Shown: positions 54,785-63,384, numbered from the stretch's first letter. The stretch is DNA of 64,000 nt from Deinococcus psychrotolerans (GCF_003860465.1 NZ_CP034183.1:2435501-2499500); one strand, 5' to 3'. The notes: generated from the letters alone by a model not told the origin. A program made the numbers and translations.

Positions 54785-56035
54785 ATGGACGATGCCCTCA
54801 AAAATCTCATATATTGCCTCATGGCCCAGCCCGAACCCGTTTCCGGTGATGATTCTGACCTTACCCTAGTGGAAATTGAAGCGGTAGAGCCTGACAGTAT
54901 TGCGTTGCGGCAACCCTTGAAAACAGGGGCAGAACACCGTGCTGTACTTGGTCAACTGCTTCAACTCGGTATGCAGGGAGCGGTGGCTACCCAACACGCC
55001 TGGAAGGGGGGCGAACTCTACCGAATGGTCGTTTCCCCAGAGATGCAGAAGGCACTCAACGAGGGGGCGGTTGAACTCGTCAAGAGTGGAAAGGGACTGT
55101 CTGGCAACATTGTCAATAAGCAGACCCGTGAAATGGCTGGCCGGGCTAGATTCAAACCTGCGGACGCGGCAAAACTGGCAAATGTGGCGACGATTGCTTG
55201 GCAGGCCGCCGCCATGATAACGGCTCAGCATTACCTAGACGAAATTGATGGCAAGCTGGAAAAAATTACGGGCCAGTTGAGCAATATCGCCGACTTCCTT
55301 GAAGATAAAGAGCGGGCGCAGCTTCTGAGCGCCCTGCAAGCGCTGAAACGTGGCCGTCAACTCCTCAGCGCGGGCCACCTTCAGGAACACGATTTACGGG
55401 TGATTGAGGAAGATGCCCGGCAAGCCTTCCAGATCGGTGAAGCGCAGATAGAACATCGTCTGTTGACTATTGAACGGATGCTTCAGCAGGCTCCAGCATG
55501 GGATCAGGCAGCGCAGGCTAAGACCCTGGAACAGTTCGGCCAGCAAACCCAGGTGCTTGCACTGGCGCTGAACACGCTGGCGCAGGCGTTCGCTGTTGGT
55601 ACGGCAGCGGGATGGTCAGAGGGTCTGGCAAACGGTTATCGCAGCAGCGCCGAGCGCACTATGGAACGCATTCAGAACAGTCTCAGCCAGATTCAGGCTC
55701 TGCCACTCAGCCCACCCGCAAAGCTGGAGGTAGACCGACAGCGCCCGGTTCCCTGGTTATTACGAGGCCCGCAACAGGTCATTTCTGGAGTGGGCTACCA
55801 AGTTGAGACACGCTTTAAGCAGCAGCGTGATCGGCGTCAGAGCCTCAACGAGCAGGCATTAAAGCAGCATGTTCATCCCAGCCTAGAGCAGATCAACGAA
55901 CTGGGAGAGGTACTGAGCCACGCCTCACGAGTCGCTTTGCCAGATACGGCAACACCACTTGTTCTACTAGCCCGACTGGACGAGCAGGGCCAAGTGGTTG
56001 AAGTCTTCAGCGACGTTCTAGCCGCCGCCGACTGA
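54785..56035 (+). CDS. unrecognised 416-aa helical protein inside the type I RM locus
   Basis: No family recognised. The N-terminal part (1-125) mixes strands and helices. Residues about 130-190 contain an Ala-rich helix and a heptad-like segment (QHYLDEIDGKLEKITGQLSNIADFLEDKERAQLL) that should form a coiled coil, and the rest is mostly helical. No signal peptide or catalytic motif. It lies on the opposite strand, between fic and hsdM, with start 42 bp from the hsdM start. A half-palindrome AACGAAA touches its ATG, as in copy 1 of the island palindrome. A passenger or defence-linked gene. Confidence 0.65.
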   Translation: MDDALKNLIYCLMAQPEPVSGDDSDLTLVEIEAVEPDSIALRQPLKTGAEHRAVLGQLLQLGMQGAVATQHAWKGGELYRMVVSPEMQKALNEGAVELVKSGKGLSGNIVNKQTREMAGRARFKPADAAKLANVATIAWQAAAMITAQHYLDEIDGKLEKITGQLSNIADFLEDKERAQLLSALQALKRGRQLLSAGHLQEHDLRVIEEDARQAFQIGEAQIEHRLLTIERMLQQAPAWDQAAQAKTLEQFGQQTQVLALALNTLAQAFAVGTAAGWSEGLANGYRSSAERTMERIQNSLSQIQALPLSPPAKLEVDRQRPVPWLLRGPQQVISGVGYQVETRFKQQRDRRQSLNEQALKQHVHPSLEQINELGEVLSHASRVALPDTATPLVLLARLDEQGQVVEVFSDVLAAAD

Positions 56036-56049
56036 GAAATACCTGATCC

Positions 56050-57264
56050 TCACTCCCCGCCTGTGATTGTCTCCACCGCGCTGCCCCGGTCTGGCACCTC
56101 GGCGCGGAGTTCTTGGGCGTCCAAAATGGCGAAGATAGCGGGAGCGCGGTAAATCCGGTTGCGCTGCTTACCGCTGACTTCTTCAAGAATGCCGCCCGAC
56201 TCCAACCGCTCGATGATCTTCTGAGCACTGGTGTAGGACACCTCCAGGTGCGCCTCCAACTGCCGTACGGTCAGGACTGGGGCGCTGAACAGAACGTCCA
56301 GGGCGCTGAGCAGCGTGCCGCTGACCCGCCCTTGCTGGTAGGTCTTGCGCCAGTTTTCCCGCAGGTCGAGAAGGTGCTGCGCCCGCACGGTGGCGTCTCT
56401 GGCCTCAAGTGCGACGCCCCGCAGGAAGAAGTCCAGCCACTGCCGCCACTCGCCGCGCAGGGTAACGCCCAGCAGCAAGTCGTAATAGCTGCCCCGATGC
56501 CGCTCGAAGTAGGCCGAGAGGTAGAGCAGCGGCTGAGACAGTAGCCCGCGCTGGAGCAACAGCAGCGTAATCAACAGCCGACCAATCCGCCCGTTGCCGT
56601 CCACAAAGGGATGAATCGCCTCAAACTGATAATGGATCAGGGCAATTTCAATCAGCGGCGGCAAGTCGTTGTCGGCGTGAATGAAGCGCTCCAGGGCGCT
56701 GATTGCCTCTCTCAACTCGTCGCCGGGCGGGGGCGGCACATACGTCGCGTCACGGCGCTCGGCTCCTGGCGGGCCGATCCAGTTCTGGGAGCGGCGGAAC
56801 TCGCCGGGTTGCCGGTGCTGGCCGCGCACCCCGCTCATCAACAAAGCGTGCATCTCCCGCAGCAGCCGGGCGCTGATCGGCAACTCGGAGCGCAAGCCGT
56901 GTTCCAGCGCCCGCACATAGTTGCTGACCTCCTCGGCGTCGGCGCGTTGCTCGCCTTGCGGGAAGAGGGCGGCCTGCGCTTCCAGGGCGTACACGTCGCT
57001 GATGCTGGCCTGCGTGCCTTCAATCTGGCTGCTCAGCACCGCCTCACGCACCACGAAGGGGCGGGTAAACAGGTACGGATTGGGCAGGAAGCGGGCCAGC
57101 GTCTTGAGTTCGCCCAACGCGTGCCCCGCCTCGCTGAGCAGCCTGGCCAATCTGCCATCCCAGACTAGATCGGGCGGCAGCACGTTGGGCACGAACGCCT
57201 CGCCCGCCGAATCCACCCGCACCAGACGGCCTGGACTCGCCGCGCCAAAAGCCTCTGCATTCAC
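56050..57264 (-). CDS. fic: Fic-domain AMPylase-type protein with C-terminal winged helix
   Basis: A 404-residue class II Fic protein. The inhibitory helix SSQIEGTQAS (about 80-89) has the (S/T)xxxE(G/N) pattern that blocks ATP binding, and the active site HPFVDGNGRIGRLL (about 217-230) has the complete HPFxxGNGR motif. Residues about 330-400 form a winged helix (LTVRQLEAHLEVSYTSAQKIIERLESGGIL). It should transfer AMP or another nucleotide group to a target protein when released from inhibition. GTG start, 6 nt after TAGAAT. Located within the type I RM locus. Confidence 0.92.
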   Translation of the reverse strand: MNAEAFGAASPGRLVRVDSAGEAFVPNVLPPDLVWDGRLARLLSEAGHALGELKTLARFLPNPYLFTRPFVVREAVLSSQIEGTQASISDVYALEAQAALFPQGEQRADAEEVSNYVRALEHGLRSELPISARLLREMHALLMSGVRGQHRQPGEFRRSQNWIGPPGAERRDATYVPPPPGDELREAISALERFIHADNDLPPLIEIALIHYQFEAIHPFVDGNGRIGRLLITLLLLQRGLLSQPLLYLSAYFERHRGSYYDLLLGVTLRGEWRQWLDFFLRGVALEARDATVRAQHLLDLRENWRKTYQQGRVSGTLLSALDVLFSAPVLTVRQLEAHLEVSYTSAQKIIERLESGGILEEVSGKQRNRIYRAPAIFAILDAQELRAEVPDRGSAVETITGGE

Positions 57265-57305
57265 GGCGTTATTCTAGCAACAGGCTGAAAGCTGGAATAA
57301 CGCCG
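57264..57305. promoter_or_regulatory. fic promoter with 11-bp inverted repeat
   Basis: The -10 TAGAAT (57271-57276, minus strand) lies 6 nt before GTG. CGGCGTTATTC (57264-57274) and GAATAACGCCG (57295-57305) form a perfect 11-bp inverted repeat, one arm covering the start codon and part of the -10 box. A strong candidate for autoregulation by the winged helix of Fic or by another repressor. Confidence 0.55.
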
Positions 57306-57317
57306 ATCCTTATTCAA

Positions 57318-57386
57318 CCAGACGCTAACAAGCCGATCCGCTATTTCAGTTTTCGGCCCCAGACGCTAATAAGGTTTCTTGATTAG
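57318..57386. repeat. short direct repeats at the 3' end of hsdS
   Basis: CCAGACGCTAACAAG (57318-57332) and CCAGACGCTAATAAG (57359-57373) differ at one base. The 22 bp at 57365-57386, in the hsdS coding end, recur at 59382-59403 with 2 differences, just after hsdR. Boundaries of a possible module swap. Confidence 0.5.
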
Positions 57387-58902
57387 CCGCGCCCTTCGGT
57401 TTGCGCCCACGCTTGCCTTGCCCGCGAATCGCCGCCGTGCCCGCCGCTACCTTCTCGGCTTTGATGCGCTCCAGCAGTATGCTGGCGGGTTCGTCGCTAC
57501 TGTCTTGCGGCACCAGTTGGCCGGAGAAGGCGCGGTGCAAAATGCTCTGGCGCGTGCTTTCGGCTCGCCTGAGTTCGGCGCTGACGGTGGCCTGCATGTT
57601 GTCCAGAATGGAGAGACGGCGCTCAACTTCGGTGACGATTTGTGCTTGCTCAGAGAGAGGAGGCAAGGGGTATTTCATTACCTCGACTCGACTTTTGTTC
57701 AATGCAAGTTGATTGCCCCCAGAAGCGGCTCTTCTGCTCTCTTCATACTGTGAAGTCAAGAAGTAATAGATGTATTCCGGTAAAATCGGGGTCTCAGAAA
57801 CACGAATGGCTGCTGAGTTCTGGTTATTGCAGGCTTCGATATTTAGGATCGCAACTTGTCCTCTGGTTTTCCCTTCCCCAATCATCCCGATTAGCACTGT
57901 ACCGATTGGATGCAGTTTAGTTGAACTGGCCGCGTAGCCTGCTTCTGTAATAGTTTCCCGCGTCTTCTTGATATTACAGAAAGCGACCTCGCCGCTACTC
58001 ACCCAAGGAATGTTTCCGCCCCAGAAATGTGACTGTGCCCGGCTTGGTGTCGCCCCTACGCCCACTTCAAAGGTTTGGCCTAGGTTTGTCCACACCCACC
58101 CCTGCGGCAACTCCGGCAGCCCCGATACATCCGGCCCCTTCGGCTCGACGTATTTGCCCTTCTTCCCACTGGCTTTCCACTTGGCCCGCCGCTCGTCCAG
58201 AATGCGGGCCAACAGCTCCCCCGCGTCTTCCAGCTCACCTGTTTGTGTTTCTCGCCAGGTGCGGCTCAGTTGGCCCGTCACGGCGGCGTGCAGTAGGCTC
58301 TGGCGGTAGCGCTTGAGGAGCACTTGCGTGCGCTTCAGCTCGGCCACGCCCGCGTCCAGCTTGCTGAACAGCTCCTCGATCTTGGTGACAATGCGGCGCT
58401 GTTCGGGGAGGGGAGGGAGGGGGAGCGGGAGGGAAGCAAACTTTGCCCCCGACAACTCTAAGAACGTCGTGCCACTGGCGTAGCTTTGGGCAAGTTGTTT
58501 GGCAGATTTCAAGTAGTGATATAAGTAATCTGAGCTAATTCCAGAGTAGGGAGTCAAGTTTTTGAAACCTTGATTCGTGCTGATTGGGTTTCGGGCGAGG
58601 GCGACATAACCTATAGGCGCTCTTGATGAGAAGAGAACGCTCCCAGTATCAACAATCGTGGCTGAACTTGCCTTGTAACCTTGCTCTGAGAGGTTGCGCC
58701 GCCCACCTGTAATGAATTTTTCTTTGTAGCCAGTCAAGTCGGCTGGAGTAATCCAAGGAATAGCGCCACCAAAATTAGATTCATCGGCAGCAGGCGGTGT
58801 GCCACCTGAACTCACCACCCCAACATTGCCTAGCGTCGTTCTCACCCACCCGACTGGAAGCTGCTCGGTGTCATTTTTGCTCGGTTCGTCCACAACGGTC
58901 AT
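57346..58902 (-). CDS. hsdS: type I restriction-modification specificity subunit HsdS
   Basis: DNA-recognition subunit, 518 residues with two target-recognition domains: first LPVGWVRTTLGNVGVVSSGGTP (about 16-37) to the conserved helix PPLPEQRRIVTKIEELFSKLDAGV, and second LPQGWVWTNLGQTFEVGVGATP to the helix PPLSEQAQIVTEVERRLSILDN. The C-terminus is basic (RGQGKRGRKPKGAA). Both TRDs look complete, so it should direct HsdM and HsdR to a bipartite site. ATG at 58902 is chosen for its normal N-terminus. Confidence 0.92.
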   Translation of the reverse strand: MTVVDEPSKNDTEQLPVGWVRTTLGNVGVVSSGGTPPAADESNFGGAIPWITPADLTGYKEKFITGGRRNLSEQGYKASSATIVDTGSVLFSSRAPIGYVALARNPISTNQGFKNLTPYSGISSDYLYHYLKSAKQLAQSYASGTTFLELSGAKFASLPLPLPPLPEQRRIVTKIEELFSKLDAGVAELKRTQVLLKRYRQSLLHAAVTGQLSRTWRETQTGELEDAGELLARILDERRAKWKASGKKGKYVEPKGPDVSGLPELPQGWVWTNLGQTFEVGVGATPSRAQSHFWGGNIPWVSSGEVAFCNIKKTRETITEAGYAASSTKLHPIGTVLIGMIGEGKTRGQVAILNIEACNNQNSAAIRVSETPILPEYIYYFLTSQYEESRRAASGGNQLALNKSRVEVMKYPLPPLSEQAQIVTEVERRLSILDNMQATVSAELRRAESTRQSILHRAFSGQLVPQDSSDEPASILLERIKAEKVAAGTAAIRGQGKRGRKPKGAANQETLLASGAEN

Positions 58903-59005
58903 CGGCTCATTCTGACAGTTAAGGCCGCCTGTGCAGCGCAGTGCTGAGGCGGCCAGGTTTCGATTGTGGGCACTTCTCCGGCCAGCGCATTGGCTTCCCA
59001 TGTGC

Positions 59006-59311
59006 TTATGCAATGCCGTCTGGGTAAGTCAATTCGCCGTAGTTGGCTTCGATCTCGGCCCTGTACTCTTCCTCAAGTTCCGCCCACTCGTAAACCGCAG
59101 CCAGGACAATATCATTCGCGCTTGGGCCAGGGTAAAAGTGGTCAACCGGAAATTCAAAAGGGAAGCCAGGTATGGTCGTAACGGTCTGGCTGGCATCCAC
59201 GCACTGACTTGTCCACCTGACATCATCTGCGTAAGCGAGCTTGTAGCGCTTTTCTGTTGAGTCTGTGCCCGCTTTGTTGAGCTGGATGTCGTCTTTCCTT
59301 ACATCGTCCAT
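59006..59311 (-). CDS. unrecognised 101-aa acidic protein between hsdR and hsdS
   Basis: No family recognised. The product is acidic, contains one Cys, and ends ANYGELTYPDGIA after an acidic helical run (AVYEWAELEEEYRAEIEA). It might be a DNA-mimic or antirestriction-like protein, but that is only suggested by charge. CGAGG lies 7 nt before ATG. It ends about 100 bp before hsdS and is probably co-transcribed with it. The island palindrome (copy 2) lies 98 bp upstream. Confidence 0.6.
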   Translation of the reverse strand: MDDVRKDDIQLNKAGTDSTEKRYKLAYADDVRWTSQCVDASQTVTTIPGFPFEFPVDHFYPGPSANDIVLAAVYEWAELEEEYRAEIEANYGELTYPDGIA

Positions 59312-59381
59312 CGTGAGACCTCGTTATTTGGCTCCTCAGAAGAGCCGCAGCGAAAACAGGCTTGTGACCGCCGTTCGTTCT

Positions 59382-59403
59382 GCTAACAAGGTATCTTGAT
59401 TAG
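59382..59403. repeat. second copy of the 22-bp repeat, after hsdR
   Basis: GCTAACAAGGTATCTTGATTAG minus its last bases matches 20 of 22 positions with 57365-57386. It lies between hsdR and the 101-aa gene. Confidence 0.45.
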
Positions 59404-59408
59404 ATTTC

Positions 59409-59423
59409 TTTCGTTAAGCGAAA
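59409..59423. promoter_or_regulatory. island palindrome, copy 2
   Basis: TTTCGTT-A-AGCGAAA, one mismatch. Between hsdR and the 101-aa gene/hsdS unit, upstream of the latter. Confidence 0.5.
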
Positions 59424-59428
59424 CCCGA

Positions 59429-62203
59429 TCAGGCTGCCAGTTCCAGATTCAGCTCGTCCAGCAGCTTCCGTAAGGCGTCTTCGCCAAATACGGCGCGGGC
59501 TTGCTTCAGGCCGCCCAAGCTGTCAAAGGGCATCTCGTAGAGCGCCGTTTCCTCTATGGTCAGATCAACAGCGATCTGGTCACGAATCAGGTGTAGCCAG
59601 CGCAACTGCTCGTCACTAAAGGCCCGCCCCGCTGCGGCCTGTACTGAGAGCCAGCGCTCGAATCGGGCGGTGACAGTCTGGCCGAAGGGTTCCAGCATGT
59701 CAGCTTGCCCCGCCGCATAGCGTACCAGCGCCACCAGATCGGCCAGCGCCCGCCGCGCCGCCTGCCCGCTGACCTTGCCCGCGTCCAGCAGCGCGTAATC
59801 GGCGTAGAGGGTTTCAGGGGTCAGGTGAGCGTCCTGCTTCTCCAGTGCCTTGCTGAGTTCCTTGATCTGCCGGAAGGTCAGGTGGCGCTGGCGGTAAGGC
59901 TGGGAATAGATGATGCTCAGGGCATCTATGTCGTCTTTGTGGGCCTCGATGAAGGCTTTGAAGGTGCCAATGCGGCCCTCGGCCAATCGGTGCTGGCGGG
60001 TGGCGTCATCTTCCCGCAGAACGTGTTGGCCGGGCAGCACCTCGTCCATCGTCACGATGTCAATGACCACCTCGTTTTTGCGGGCAGTGGCCACGATCAA
60101 GTCGCGCAGCTCCGGTTTGCCAAACGGCTTGGACGCCTCGTAGCGCAGCTCATCGGCGGCGTCTTGAAGGTCTGCCTCCGTAACCGACTGGCCCGCTGTC
60201 ACGTTCTGGGCAGCTCTGGCCTGTACCGCGTCGGGACTGGCGGCGTTCAGCAGTTGCCCAATCAGTTGGCTGATAGGCTGGCCTGCCTGCGCCTCAATCT
60301 CACTGCGCTGGGTTGGGGTCAGGCTGCTGTTGATGCGGGCTAGGCGTCCGGCCAAGCTGCTCAGGGTCGCTGCATCTGCGCCGCCAAACCCTACCGCTTG
60401 CAGCAGCTTTTCCAGGCTTACACTGCGCTGCTGTTCCAGGGGCCGGGCTTCGCTCTTGTCGCTTTCGGTAACGCCTACCGCGTCAATCAGCAAAAAGAAG
60501 TCCTTGTGCGGTGCGTCACTGCTGACTTTTTGCAGCTCGCCTTTGTCAATCACGCGGGTGCCGCGCCCTTTCATCTGGTCGAAGTAGCTGCGCGATTTTA
60601 CGTCCCGCATGAACAGCAGCACTTCCAGCGCCTTGATGTCGGTGCCGGTGGCGATCATGTCCACCGTGACCACCACACGGGGATTGAAATCGTTGCGAAA
60701 CTGCTTGATGAGCGTGTCAGTGGAAACGCCGGTCACGCCGTAGGTGATCTTCTTACAAAAGTCGTTGCCCTTGCCAAACTCTAGCCGCACCATTTCCACG
60801 ATGTCGTCGGCGTGGGCGTCCGTTTTGGCAAAGATCAGCGTCTTGGGCACGAACTCCCGCTTCGGGAAGACCAGCGGCAGCACCGTGTTTTTGTACTCCC
60901 GAATCACCGTGCGAATTTGATCCACCGCCACCACGCTGCGGTCAAGCTGAGCGGGCGCGTAGTCGAAGTTGTCGCCGAGTTGCCGCAGCTCCTTCTTGCC
61001 GGTGTAGCGGTCTTTGTAGTCCAGAAACTCGCCCGCCGCCACCGTCGCGCCCTGCTCGCCAATACGGGTTCGCAGGCGGTATACGTCAAAGGGAACGTTC
61101 ACGCCGTCGGCCACCGCCCGTTCGTGGCCGTACTCCATCACCAGATTTTTGTTAAAGAAGCCGATGGTGCGGGCGTCCGGTGTAGCGGTCAGGCCCACCA
61201 GAAAGGCGTCGAAGTATTCCAGTACCTGCCGCCAGGTGCCGTAGATGGAGCGGTGGCACTCGTCGGCGATCATGAAGTCAAACGTCTCAATCGGAATGGC
61301 AGAGTTGTAGCTCACCAGCCGCTCGGTGTTCTGGTCGCTTTCTAACTCGTAGGCGCTGCGCTCCTCGTTGCCCTCCTCGTATTCGGCCTCGCCTCGCAAC
61401 ATGCTGTAGAGACGCTGAATGGTGGTAATCACCACCTGGCTGTTGTCGTCAATCAGGTTGCTTTTGAGGTGCTGCACCTTGTACAGCTCGGTGAACTTGC
61501 GCCCGTCATCCGGCGTGGTGAAGTTGGTGAACTCGCCCAACGCCTGTTTGCCCAGGTTGTCACGGTCAACCAGAAACAGCACCCGCTTGGCCCCTGCATC
61601 TTTCAGCAGCCGGTAACTGCTGGCCACGGCGGTCACACTCTTGCCGCTGCCCATCGTCATCTGAATGAGGGCGCGGGGACGGTCTGCGCCGAACGACTCT
61701 TCGAGGTGGGTGATGGCCTCAAACTGGGCGTCCCGCAGCCCCTTGTGGCTCAGTGGGAGGAAGTGGCGCAGCCGTTCTCTGAGGGTATTTGCCTGCTTGA
61801 ACCAGCCGCCCAGGGTGTCAGGCTGATGAAAGGCGAAGACGCCGCGTGAACGGCTCTCTGGATCGCGCCGATCCCTGAATCTGACTTCGTGCCCGTTGGC
61901 CTCATAAGCGAATGGCAGCGGCTCGGCGTACTTCTTGATGTGTTCGGGCAGGCCAGTGGAATACTTGTCGGTCTGCTCGCTCACCCCCGTCAGCGAGGTG
62001 CCCTTCGGCTTGGCTTCCACAATGCCGATGGCTTTGCCCTTCCAGAACAGCATGTAGTCACATGGCCCAGCAGCGGTGGGCACTTCTCGCAGTGCCACGC
62101 CCCCAGCGGCAAACAGATTGGCGGCTTTGTAGTCCTGAACGGCCCAGCCTGCGGCGCGGAGCTGGGCGTCAATTAGCAGGCGGGCCTGCTCTTCGGGTTT
62201 CAC
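59429..62203 (-). CDS. hsdR: type I restriction endonuclease subunit HsdR (EcoEI type)
   Basis: DNA-cutting and translocating subunit, 924 residues. The N-terminal nuclease domain has CDYMLFWKGKAIGIVEAKPKG, the PD-(D/E)xK motif. The SF2 motor has MTMGSGKSVTA (Walker A), ADECHRSIYG (DEAH-like motif II), LTATPDART, and YFDQMKGRGTR (motif VI). The C-terminal half matches the EcoEI_R_C region that binds HsdM/HsdS. The start is GTG. All motifs are intact, so restriction should work. Divergent from the small gene pair, with palindrome copy 3 between them. Confidence 0.93.
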   Translation of the reverse strand: MKPEEQARLLIDAQLRAAGWAVQDYKAANLFAAGGVALREVPTAAGPCDYMLFWKGKAIGIVEAKPKGTSLTGVSEQTDKYSTGLPEHIKKYAEPLPFAYEANGHEVRFRDRRDPESRSRGVFAFHQPDTLGGWFKQANTLRERLRHFLPLSHKGLRDAQFEAITHLEESFGADRPRALIQMTMGSGKSVTAVASSYRLLKDAGAKRVLFLVDRDNLGKQALGEFTNFTTPDDGRKFTELYKVQHLKSNLIDDNSQVVITTIQRLYSMLRGEAEYEEGNEERSAYELESDQNTERLVSYNSAIPIETFDFMIADECHRSIYGTWRQVLEYFDAFLVGLTATPDARTIGFFNKNLVMEYGHERAVADGVNVPFDVYRLRTRIGEQGATVAAGEFLDYKDRYTGKKELRQLGDNFDYAPAQLDRSVVAVDQIRTVIREYKNTVLPLVFPKREFVPKTLIFAKTDAHADDIVEMVRLEFGKGNDFCKKITYGVTGVSTDTLIKQFRNDFNPRVVVTVDMIATGTDIKALEVLLFMRDVKSRSYFDQMKGRGTRVIDKGELQKVSSDAPHKDFFLLIDAVGVTESDKSEARPLEQQRSVSLEKLLQAVGFGGADAATLSSLAGRLARINSSLTPTQRSEIEAQAGQPISQLIGQLLNAASPDAVQARAAQNVTAGQSVTEADLQDAADELRYEASKPFGKPELRDLIVATARKNEVVIDIVTMDEVLPGQHVLREDDATRQHRLAEGRIGTFKAFIEAHKDDIDALSIIYSQPYRQRHLTFRQIKELSKALEKQDAHLTPETLYADYALLDAGKVSGQAARRALADLVALVRYAAGQADMLEPFGQTVTARFERWLSVQAAAGRAFSDEQLRWLHLIRDQIAVDLTIEETALYEMPFDSLGGLKQARAVFGEDALRKLLDELNLELAA

Positions 62204-62295
62204 GTTTCTAGTTTCGCATGTCTTGAGCAGGGATACGGGTAACTGTGAGCGCTCTATGGGTTTGTCCTTCTAAAGTGGGCTGAGCCATCTATCTT

Positions 62296-62310
62296 TTTCG
62301 TTCAACGAAC
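62296..62310. promoter_or_regulatory. island palindrome, copy 3
   Basis: TTTCGTT-C-AACGAAC, one mismatch at the end. Between the divergent hsdR and 62390 genes, 93 bp from hsdR's start and 80 bp from the other. Confidence 0.55.
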
Positions 62311-62389
62311 AATCCGTCTCCTTGAAAGACTGATCGTCAAGGAAGTAATCAAGACGGTTGATTACCTCTGCTCAGGCGAGGAGAAGCGG

Positions 62390-62860
62390 ATGGAAGAAGA
62401 GTTAGGGTCGGTGGACAGCTTGGAAAGCTCTAACGAGGCACGGCAAGGCAGGGAAGCACCACAAGACATTCAGGCGCAGTGGCGGCAGGAAATAGCATTC
62501 TTGGGGCCATTGGTCAACAGTGTGGAAGCGGGCGCAGAGGGACGACTCATCGTTTCACTGGGTCACGCGCCCGTGGTGGTGCGGGTGTCGCAAACGGAGG
62601 ACGGCACGCGGGCAGAGTTTCCGGTGGGCTGCGTCCCCAAACGGCGCGGGGCGCTGGCCACTTTGCTGGCCCACAACGCAGATAGCTTCTGGGTGTACAG
62701 CGTCGCCGATCACGCGCCGGAGAGTCAGACTGTTTTGGCGATATTGGAAACCACCATCGTGACCGACGAGCTACTGCCGGGCCTGCTACTGATGGCTTGG
62801 CAAAGTTGGTGCCGCAACCAGGGCTTGCTCAGGATATTGAGGGGGGAGTTTGATGACTGA
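62390..62860 (+). CDS. unrecognised 156-aa protein, first of a paralogous-looking pair
   Basis: No family is certain. After a 30-residue acidic N-terminus come probable strands (EGRLIVSLGHAPVVVRVSQTEDG and RAEFPVGCVP), a helix near HNADSFWVYSVAD, and a final helix LPGLLLMAWQSWCRNQGLL. The layout resembles the YbjN/type III chaperone-like fold and is repeated in the next gene, which suggests a heterodimer. AGGAG lies 8 nt before ATG. The stop overlaps the next start by 8 bp. Confidence 0.6.
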   Translation: MEEELGSVDSLESSNEARQGREAPQDIQAQWRQEIAFLGPLVNSVEAGAEGRLIVSLGHAPVVVRVSQTEDGTRAEFPVGCVPKRRGALATLLAHNADSFWVYSVADHAPESQTVLAILETTIVTDELLPGLLLMAWQSWCRNQGLLRILRGEFDD

Positions 62861-63305
62861 AGAGAGTTTTCCAGCGGCAGCGTCGGGTAAAGACAACCAA
62901 GTGCTTTACGGTCTACTCAACGAACTTAGGCCAATTCTTCGGACGTGGACATTCCCACAGCACTCAGAGCGGGGCGAGATGCTGCTTCTGTTCACTGACG
63001 GCACATCCATGCAGGTTTCACTGTTTGAGGAGTTTGGCCGCTTGGATGTTCGGGTGGGCAATGCCCCCAATCAAGAAGATGTGTCGGCCTGGGCGCTCCG
63101 GCGTAGCAACCAGATGCTCTGGAAAACGCGGGCCAACATCGTGGACGAGCAGCTACAATTCTACCTTCTGCGCTACTTTCGGCGGCAACTGTTCCTAGAC
63201 CGCTTGGTGGCCCTCGTGATTGAGGGCTGGGAACAAGCCCTTGTCTACCAAGGGGAGTTGAACATCTGGTGGAGCCGCCTCACGCCGACCAGCAACAGCA
63301 ATTAA
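62853..63305 (+). CDS. unrecognised 150-aa protein, second of the pair
   Basis: No family is certain. Strands GEMLLLFTDGTSMQVSLFEEFG and RLDVRVGNAP, helix RRSNQMLWKTRANIV, then a long C-terminal helix (LDRLVALVIEGWEQALVYQ). Size and element order match the previous gene, so a common fold and an interaction are likely. GGGGGGAG lies 4 nt before the ATG. A methyltransferase gene follows after palindrome copy 4. Confidence 0.6.
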   Translation: MTEESFPAAASGKDNQVLYGLLNELRPILRTWTFPQHSERGEMLLLFTDGTSMQVSLFEEFGRLDVRVGNAPNQEDVSAWALRRSNQMLWKTRANIVDEQLQFYLLRYFRRQLFLDRLVALVIEGWEQALVYQGELNIWWSRLTPTSNSN

Positions 63306-63350
63306 ACCGTTTCCGTCCATAAGCGCATTGTCAATCAGCACAATGCCCTA

Positions 63351-63365
63351 TTTCGTTGAACGAAA
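63351..63365. promoter_or_regulatory. island palindrome, copy 4
   Basis: TTTCGTT-G-AACGAAA, perfect arms, 19 bp before the ATG of the methyltransferase-like gene. Confidence 0.65.
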
Positions 63366-63384
63366 AAATGTGAGAGAATAAGAT

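Noticed and set aside
58931..59260. Plus-strand 109-codon frame over the 101-aa gene
   Set aside because: The minus-strand frame has a good ribosome site and fits the operon; the plus-strand one has neither.
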